Below are positions 1 to 4,657 of a stretch of 7,546 nucleotides of DNA, piece after piece. The translations under genes were made by a program, and so were the position numbers. The stretch is from Lentisphaeria bacterium. Lineage in GTDB: Bacteria; Verrucomicrobiota; Lentisphaeria; Oligosphaerales; Oligosphaeraceae. The notes beneath the pieces are model-generated. The model did no database searches. It saw nothing but the letters and a program-made list of their open reading frames with translations, and had not been told where the DNA came from. The stretch covers positions 1-7,546 of the forward strand of contig JAEDMH010000112.1 of the NCBI GenBank assembly GCA_016303095.1, written 5' to 3'. Within the stretch, counting starts at the first letter, position 1; every line of letters starts with the position of its first letter.

Positions 1-10
1 AGCAGGCTCT

Positions 11-176
11 GCCCCCTCTGTGCCCTCTGTGTGCCCGGCTTGCCGGGCCTTCCGTGCCCTCCGTGTTAACTCTCCGTGCCCTCCGTGTTAACTCTCCGTG
101 GCTTCCGTGTTAACTCTCCGTGCCCTCCGTGTTAACTCTCCGTGTCCTCCGTGTTTCCCTCTCTGTGCTCTTTGTG
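11..176 (-). repeat. CACGGAG-type intergenic repeat array, left copy (about 5 full units)
   Basis: Read on the - strand, the array is built of units with two boxes, CACGGAGGGCACGGAG, joined by a spacer AGTTAA, with a 22-base period. On the + strand, units start at 51, 73, 95 and 117 with exact 22-base spacing, and a 23-base variant starts at 139. The copies at 51, 73 and 117 are identical; the one at 95 differs at two bases. The array is bounded on one side (161-176) by a degenerate unit containing AGCACAGAG. On the other side (11-65) it ends in a terminal module: one unit, a hairpin, then CACAGAGGGCACAGAG followed by GGGGC. It lies directly upstream of mutY and codes for nothing credible. 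The lack of unique spacers rules out CRISPR. It looks like a REP-like mobile or structural intergenic repeat; its function is unknown. Confidence 0.9.
33..48. other. Hairpin inside the left repeat's terminal module
   Basis: A perfect 7-base-pair inverted repeat (GCCCGGC / GCCGGGC) with a 2-base loop separates the last two boxes of the array. The right-hand array has a hairpin in the same place with a different stem sequence (7431-7443), so the structure rather than the sequence seems to be kept. Confidence 0.75.
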
Positions 177-200
177 TTCGCCCGGCGGGGCTACGGGGAG

Positions 201-206
201 TATATT
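201..206 (+). promoter_or_regulatory. Possible -10 element ahead of mutY
   Basis: TATATT stands out in GC-rich sequence 8 bases before the chosen mutY ATG at 214. No convincing -35 box is seen at a 16-18 base distance. If it is a real -10 hexamer, the transcript would start at or next to the ATG and be essentially leaderless. Weak evidence from one short motif. Confidence 0.25.
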
Positions 207-213
207 CCCGGGC

Positions 214-1236
214 ATGATTTCCACTGGTTCCATTGTTCGTCTTCTTGCCTGGTTTCAGGCGCATGCCCGTTCCTTGCCCTGGCGGGAGGATCCTCCGAAT
301 CCCTATCACGTGTGGCTATCGGAGATCATGCTTCAGCAGACCCGGATCGAGGCGGTGACGGAGGCCTACGGGCGCATTTTGGCGGCTTGTCCCACGGTGG
401 AGTCTTTGGCGGCCCTATCGGAGGAGGCGTTGTTGAAGCTTTGGCAGGGATTGGGGTACTATTCCCGTGCCCGTCATCTTCACGAGGCGGCCCGTCGGAT
501 TGTGGAGTCGGGGGGCTTTCCCGGCACCTGGGAGGGCTGGCGTGCCTTGCCTGGGGTAGGGGACTACACCGCTTCTGCCGTAGGGGCCATTGTGCTGGGG
601 GAGCGTCATCCAGCGGTGGACGGCAATGTGGTGCGGGTGCTCTCCCGTCTGTTGGCCCGGGAAGTCACCCCCCTCCAGGCCCGGAAGCTGTTGGAGCAGG
701 GGATCCAGGAGACCGACTCTCCCTCCGCCTTCACCCAGGCCTGGATGGAGCTGGGGGAGGTGGTCTGCATTCCCCATGGGCGTCCCCGTTGCGGGCAATG
801 TCCCTTGTGGGAGGAGTGTCGTGCCCATAGCCAGGGGGCGGAGGAGTCCTTTCCCCCTCCCCGTCGTCGCCCGGACCGTCCCTGCCATGAGCTCACGGTC
901 TTTCAGATTTTGCGGGAGGACGGGGGGCTTGCCCTGCGTCGTCGTCCTGCCCGTGGGCTTTTGGCGGGGATGTGGGAGCCTCCCCATGTTGTGGGGAGTC
1001 TGGGGGGATCTGGTGCCTGGGCGGCCTTGTCGGCCTGGGGGATATCCCGGAGCCAGGGGGAGTTGCATCCTTTGCCTGCCAGTACCCATTTATTCACCCA
1101 TCAAGAGTGGCGCATGACCAACTACCGGGTGCGTCTGCGTCAAGTGCCCCCGGAGTTTCCCTTTGTGTGGGCCACTCCCCAGGAGCTCTCCGCCCGCTTT
1201 CCCATCCCTTCTGCCTTCCGCCTCATTCTTCCATGA
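214..1236 (+). CDS. mutY: Adenine DNA glycosylase MutY (A/G-specific)
   Basis: This base-excision repair enzyme removes adenine mispaired with 8-oxoguanine or guanine in DNA. The 340-residue product has every hallmark of the family. The catalytic glutamate is E37 in LSEIMLQQT, at the same residue number as in E. coli. The helix-hairpin-helix is LPGVGDYTA (112-120), and the catalytic aspartate is D136 in VDGNVVRV. The [4Fe-4S] ligands are C185, C193, C196 and C202; the first spacing is seven residues, one more than in E. coli. A C-terminal NUDIX-like 8-oxoG-recognition domain has LLAGMWEPP (249-257) and FTHQEWRM (294-301). The ATG at 214 was chosen over an upstream GTG at 142 because that one lies inside the repeat array and would add 24 residues without family support. 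GGGGAG at 195-200 is a distant possible ribosome site. The stop overlaps the next start (ATGA). Codon use, rich in CGT and TTG, is unlike the downstream genes and hints at a different origin. Confidence 0.96.
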   Translation: MISTGSIVRLLAWFQAHARSLPWREDPPNPYHVWLSEIMLQQTRIEAVTEAYGRILAACPTVESLAALSEEALLKLWQGLGYYSRARHLHEAARRIVESGGFPGTWEGWRALPGVGDYTASAVGAIVLGERHPAVDGNVVRVLSRLLAREVTPLQARKLLEQGIQETDSPSAFTQAWMELGEVVCIPHGRPRCGQCPLWEECRAHSQGAEESFPPPRRRPDRPCHELTVFQILREDGGLALRRRPARGLLAGMWEPPHVVGSLGGSGAWAALSAWGISRSQGELHPLPASTHLFTHQEWRMTNYRVRLRQVPPEFPFVWATPQELSARFPIPSAFRLILP

Positions 1237-2540
1237 ACGACACCCGGCGACAAACCCTCCTTTCCTGGGGAGCCCTGGCCTTCCTGGTCAGCCTCTTCCT
1301 CCCCTTCCCCCAGGGCGGAAAACTCCTTCTCTCCGAATGCTTCGTCCCCCTGATGCTCTGGCAGCTTTGGAACCAGCGGAAAACTCTGGGGACGCTTTGC
1401 CTGCGGGAATTTCCCTGCCTGGCCTTTGCCGCCCTGTGGATGCTCCTGGCCACGGCCGACCACTTTCTCCGGGGATGCGGCTCCCTCTATGACCTGGGGG
1501 TCTTCGCCTACATGGGGCTGATCTTCCTCTTCCTGCGCCTCACCCCCCTCCCGTCCCCCCAGGTTTCCTTCCGCTGGGGCGCGGCTCTTCTGTCCATTCT
1601 CTGGATCGGGTGGGCCTGCACCAAACTCCTCCCTGTCCAGGGAACGTGCTGGGAAGGGCTCCTCTACTTCGATCGGCATTTCGCCACCCTGGATCCCAAT
1701 GCCCTGGTGACCCGATACCAGTTTCTCTTCTCCAATCCCAATCTCCTGGGGGGCGCCTACATCCTGCCCGTTCTCCTCTGCCTCCCCTGGCTGCGCCCCT
1801 GGTTCGCCGCCGCTTCCCCGGGAAAGCGGACGGCCTGCCTCCTCCTGGGCGCCCTGGCCTTCCTCCCCCTGCTGGCCACCGCCTCCAAAATGTCCGTCAT
1901 GACCCTGGGACTCCTCACGGGAGGCCTGGCCATGTGCCTGCCCGCCCATCGCCGCCTGGCCGCCGCCCTGGCGTTGGCCGCCACCCTCGCCTTCGGCACC
2001 CTCTGCCTCACCACTGTCTTCTTCCGCACCTATCCCGCCATCCCCCACCGCCCCTGGGTGGATTTCCATCAGCGGGGCAACTACTCCGTCCACCAGGAAA
2101 TCTACGACAAGATCTTCCGGGAATCCACCTGGCGGGAAAAGCTGCTGGGCCATGACGCCGCCCGCCTCCGCCAGCTCTATCCCCGGCACGCCCAGGAAGA
2201 CCCCATCCGGGAAATCCTGACACCCTATGGCTTCCAAGGAGAAACGCAACTCTATGCCACCTTCATGGATCCCCATTGCGAATACCTGAATCTCCTCTCG
2301 TTCTTCGGACTCCCCGCCCTCCTGGCCGTGATCACCTTCCTCCTCCGCCTGGCCGCCCGCAGCGCCAAGGCCAAGGAATACTCCCTGGCTCTCCTGGTCC
2401 TGGGCATCCTCTTCGCCTTCTTCTGGGAGGATGTGGCCTCCAAACGCTTCCTCTGGGCCGCCCTGGGCATCGCCGCCGCACGACTCTCCCGCCAGGGAGA
2501 TCCCCCAGGGGACGGAGCGCCGGGGCATGGTTATATTTAA
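1233..2540 (+). CDS. O-antigen ligase/polymerase-like (WaaL/Wzy-type) polytopic membrane protein
   Basis: The 435-residue protein is mostly hydrophobic, with roughly ten to twelve membrane segments. One large hydrophilic, presumably periplasmic loop spans about residues 268-345. It is followed by DPHCEYLNLL..FGLPALL (346-364), which matches the H-x2-YL-x2-L-x3-G-L-P pattern found after the large loop in O-antigen ligases and Wzy-type polymerases (Wzy_C superfamily). SNPNLLGG (167-174) and TASKMS are also typical of the family. Members join or polymerise lipid-linked surface glycans at the periplasmic face. The exact substrate cannot be read here, and no glycosyltransferases are nearby. The ATG at 1233 overlaps the mutY stop by 4 bases and has no clear Shine-Dalgarno, so translational coupling is likely. 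The more upstream part of the same open frame lies inside mutY and is not coding. Placement ahead of ftsA, where ftsQ or ddl is usual, is odd. It is not FtsW/RodA, as no SEDS motifs are seen. Confidence 0.75.
   Translation: MNDTRRQTLLSWGALAFLVSLFLPFPQGGKLLLSECFVPLMLWQLWNQRKTLGTLCLREFPCLAFAALWMLLATADHFLRGCGSLYDLGVFAYMGLIFLFLRLTPLPSPQVSFRWGAALLSILWIGWACTKLLPVQGTCWEGLLYFDRHFATLDPNALVTRYQFLFSNPNLLGGAYILPVLLCLPWLRPWFAAASPGKRTACLLLGALAFLPLLATASKMSVMTLGLLTGGLAMCLPAHRRLAAALALAATLAFGTLCLTTVFFRTYPAIPHRPWVDFHQRGNYSVHQEIYDKIFRESTWREKLLGHDAARLRQLYPRHAQEDPIREILTPYGFQGETQLYATFMDPHCEYLNLLSFFGLPALLAVITFLLRLAARSAKAKEYSLALLVLGILFAFFWEDVASKRFLWAALGIAAARLSRQGDPPGDGAPGHGYI
2509..2537 (+). promoter_or_regulatory. 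Possible internal promoter ahead of ftsA
   Basis: TATATT at 2532-2537 is preceded, with 17-base spacing, by GGGACG (three of six matches to TTGACA). It lies in a short AT-rich patch that also forms a small dyad, GGTTA-tatt-TAACC (2529-2542). The next gene starts at 2549 with no Shine-Dalgarno, so a transcript from here would have a leader of only a few bases. Suggestive only. Confidence 0.25.
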
Positions 2541-2548
2541 CCCCGCTT

Positions 2549-3853
2549 ATGAGACAACGACGGGACATTTTTACGGGAATTGTGCTGGGCAGCGACGTGA
2601 TTCGGGTGGCCGTGGCCTCCTTCGAGAATCCGGAAGACCCCGCCAGCACCCTCCTGGTGCGGGGCTATGCCAAGGTCCCCTCCCTGAAGATCCGGCGGGA
2701 TGAGCCGGAGAATCCGGGCATCGTGGCGGAGCAGCTGGGGGACGCCCTCCAGGAGGCCTGGACCATGGCGGATTGCGAGGGCTTTCCCGGCATTCTCTCC
2801 CTTTGCCTCTCCGGCGCCCATGTCCACCGGAAGATCGCTTCCGCCACCCTTCCCCTAGACGACAAGAAGACCATCACCGAGGAGGAGATGGGCAATGCCT
2901 TGAACCTGGTCTGCCAGGAAAAAACGCCCTGGGAGGGGGAGCCCGAGGAGGGCATGGTGTGCTGCGTCTCCCTCATCAACCGGGGATTCCGTCTGGCGGA
3001 CGGACGCCTCCGCCCCAATGCCCTGGGACAGGTCTCCTCCTCCCTCACCGCCGAATCTTTCTACTTCCCGGAGGAGGCGGAAACCCATGAGAAGATCGAC
3101 GCCGTGGTCAGCGAGGCCCTCCCCGCCAATGCCATGGTGCGCAACGTGGTCTACGCCCCCGTCGCCCTGGGCGCCGGCATCTTCCCCCCCACCATGACGG
3201 AGGAATGCAGCAGGCTGGCCATCGATTTGGGCGCCGGCATGACCTCCTATGTGATGCTGAGCCGCTATGGGGCCGTGGCCTGCGGACAAATCCCCGTGGG
3301 CCTGGATCATGTGGTCAACGACCTGGCCATCGCCTTGGGAGTGCAGCTGGACACCGCTCGGAAGCTGGTGGAGGGCATGGAAGGAATCCGGTGCTCTTTG
3401 GACGTGAAGCAGGATGGGAATGCCCGCTTGCTGAACATCCAGGAGAATCTGGAGGGAACCCGGCGCAATTTGCAGGTGTGCGCCGCTGCCGTGGAGATGG
3501 TGATGGAAGCCCGCATTCGGGAACTCTTCCAGCTGGTGCGGGAGACCCTGGAAAAGGAGGGCTCCAGCCAATGGGTGGACCACGAAATCGTCCTCACCGG
3601 GCCGGGGGCCAAGCTCCCCCAAATCGGCTTGGTGGTGGCCAAAGTCTTCCCCGAACGCAAGATCAGCCTGGGCGCCCCCTACCGGATCCAGGGCAGGGCC
3701 GGCGAAGCCTTCGGGCCGGAAGACGCCATCATGATGGGACTGCTCCGGGCCTCCTGCCGGGAAGAACTCTTCCAGCGGCATTACGGGGAAGGGGAGGAGG
3801 ACAGTATTCTGGGGAAACTCAAGGCCTTTTGGAAAAGCGTCAGGGATTGGTAG
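2549..3853 (+). CDS. ftsA: Divergent cell division protein FtsA (actin-like)
   Basis: FtsA is an actin-fold ATP-binding protein that tethers FtsZ to the inner face of the membrane and recruits the divisome. The 434-residue product matches FtsA along its length. VRGYAKVPSLKIRR (about 37-50) and the 1C-domain region LCLSGAHV followed by TITEEEMGNAL fit the family. The phosphate-2 motif is IDLGAGMTS (225-233), followed by IPVGLDHVVNDLAIAL. The adenosine motif is IVLTGPGAKLP (347-357). A basic amphipathic tail, LGKLKAFWKSVRDW, fits the FtsA membrane-targeting helix. The 1C-type insertion favours FtsA over PilM. Divergence shows at the phosphate-1 loop: GIVLGSDVIRV (10-20) replaces the usual G-L-D/E-I-G-T-x-K, with V12 at the acidic position. 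GPG replaces GGG in the adenosine motif. The ATG at 2549 gives the right N-terminus but has no Shine-Dalgarno. The next gene, FtsZ-like, follows after 3 bases in the same frame. Confidence 0.88.
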   Translation: MRQRRDIFTGIVLGSDVIRVAVASFENPEDPASTLLVRGYAKVPSLKIRRDEPENPGIVAEQLGDALQEAWTMADCEGFPGILSLCLSGAHVHRKIASATLPLDDKKTITEEEMGNALNLVCQEKTPWEGEPEEGMVCCVSLINRGFRLADGRLRPNALGQVSSSLTAESFYFPEEAETHEKIDAVVSEALPANAMVRNVVYAPVALGAGIFPPTMTEECSRLAIDLGAGMTSYVMLSRYGAVACGQIPVGLDHVVNDLAIALGVQLDTARKLVEGMEGIRCSLDVKQDGNARLLNIQENLEGTRRNLQVCAAAVEMVMEARIRELFQLVRETLEKEGSSQWVDHEIVLTGPGAKLPQIGLVVAKVFPERKISLGAPYRIQGRAGEAFGPEDAIMMGLLRASCREELFQRHYGEGEEDSILGKLKAFWKSVRDW

Positions 3854-3856
3854 ACG

Positions 3857-4657
3857 ATGGAAGAGAACGAACCCACCCCCGCCCCGGAACAACGCCCGGG
3901 AAAGCCCTCCATCCTCTTGCTGGGAATGGGCACTGCCGGCTCCCGCGCCGCCTTCTACCTCTACCAACGAGGCGCCCTGGAAGCCCAGTCCATCCTGGCC
4001 GTGGATTCCGACGGGGAACAGCTGGAGGCGCTCCGCACCCTCCAATGCCTCCCCGTCCCCCCGCCCCCCGCATTGCCGGCCGGCACCGCCGCCCAACATG
4101 CCCGGGAGGCCCTGGAACAGGGACTGGCTCCCCGCCTGGAGGAATGCCAAATGCTCCTGGTGGTGACCTGTCTGGGAGGAGCCACGGGAGATTTCTACAC
4201 CCAGGCGGCCCTCTTGCTGGCCCGGCAGCGCAACCTCCCCGCCGTCACCATCGCCGCCATGCCCCATGCCTTCGATTCCCGGGAACTCCAGGAGCAGGCC
4301 GCCCAGACCCTGGGCGTCCTCCAAGCCCAGCATTTCGAGGTGCTGACCCTGAATTGCTCCCGGCTGGGACAGTTCTTCCCCGACCCCCGGCGGGAAAACG
4401 CCTACGCCCAGGCGGTGCGGTGGATCGCCGAAACCGCCATCGGCTTTTTGACCCTCTTCACGCTGCCTCGGGTGGATGCCCCAGGCTCCCCCAATTCCCT
4501 GGACCACCCCAGGGCCATGGATTTCGAGGAGATGCCCCGGGGCATCTTCGCCGGCCTTCGACCCGCCATCTGGGAACAGCAAAAAAACCTGGATGTGCCT
4601 ACCTATCTCCGCCTCCATCTCTCCCTCCCCCTAGCTAAGGAACATCAACGCTCATGA
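3857..4657 (+). CDS. FtsZ-like protein lacking the C-terminal subdomain but keeping the FtsA-binding tail peptide
   Basis: The 266-residue product aligns by eye with the FtsZ N-terminal subdomain. T1-like loop is LLGMGTAGSRA (21-31), T2-like AVDSDGEQL (48-56), and T4-like CLGGATGDF (105-113). After these come IAAMPHAFDSRELQEQA (matching the VTKPFxFEGxxRM stretch) and T6-like LNCSRL (165-170). A helix H7 equivalent (about 181-201) and a T7-like AMDFEEMPRG (220-229) follow. Only about 37 residues remain. They include LDVPTYLR (245-252), which resembles the C-terminal FtsZ peptide that binds FtsA and other partners. FtsZ is normally about 350-400 residues, so the C-terminal subdomain and variable linker are missing. 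T3 is replaced by a proline-rich stretch (66-74), and GTP-contact glycines and the T7 catalytic aspartate are changed, so normal GTPase and filament formation look unlikely. No frameshift is apparent, and the stop overlaps the next start. It may be a non-polymerising FtsA partner or an extreme FtsZ. Confidence 0.8.
   Translation: MEENEPTPAPEQRPGKPSILLLGMGTAGSRAAFYLYQRGALEAQSILAVDSDGEQLEALRTLQCLPVPPPPALPAGTAAQHAREALEQGLAPRLEECQMLLVVTCLGGATGDFYTQAALLLARQRNLPAVTIAAMPHAFDSRELQEQAAQTLGVLQAQHFEVLTLNCSRLGQFFPDPRRENAYAQAVRWIAETAIGFLTLFTLPRVDAPGSPNSLDHPRAMDFEEMPRGIFAGLRPAIWEQQKNLDVPTYLRLHLSLPLAKEHQRS

Noticed and set aside
51..161. CRISPR array
   Set aside because: The 22-base units follow one another directly with no unique spacers and no cas genes.
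142..213. GTG at 142 as the mutY start
   Set aside because: It lies within the repeat array and adds residues encoded by repeat sequence; the ATG at 214 places the catalytic glutamate at residue 37 as in E. coli MutY.
88..309. Small - strand ORF running through the left repeat
   Set aside because: Its C-terminal part is translation of the 22-base repeats and the rest is antisense to mutY; no independent support.
1140..2528. 462-codon open frame on the - strand
   Set aside because: Shadow of the O-antigen ligase-like gene; the product is almost all Gly, Glu and Gln, an antisense image of a Leu/Pro-rich membrane protein.
2549..3853. PilM / type IV pilus actin-like protein instead of FtsA
   Set aside because: The SGxHV...ITEEE 1C-type region, the membrane-targeting tail and the FtsZ-like neighbour fit FtsA; no pilN/pilO genes are nearby.
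2855..4618. 587-codon open frame on the - strand
   Set aside because: Same codon-register shadow opposite ftsA and the FtsZ-like gene; low-complexity Gly/His-rich product.
3857..4657. FtsZ-like gene as a pseudogene cut short by a frameshift
   Set aside because: The frame is open to a stop that overlaps the next start, a tail-like FtsA-binding peptide is present at the end, and no C-subdomain remnants are seen in other frames or downstream.
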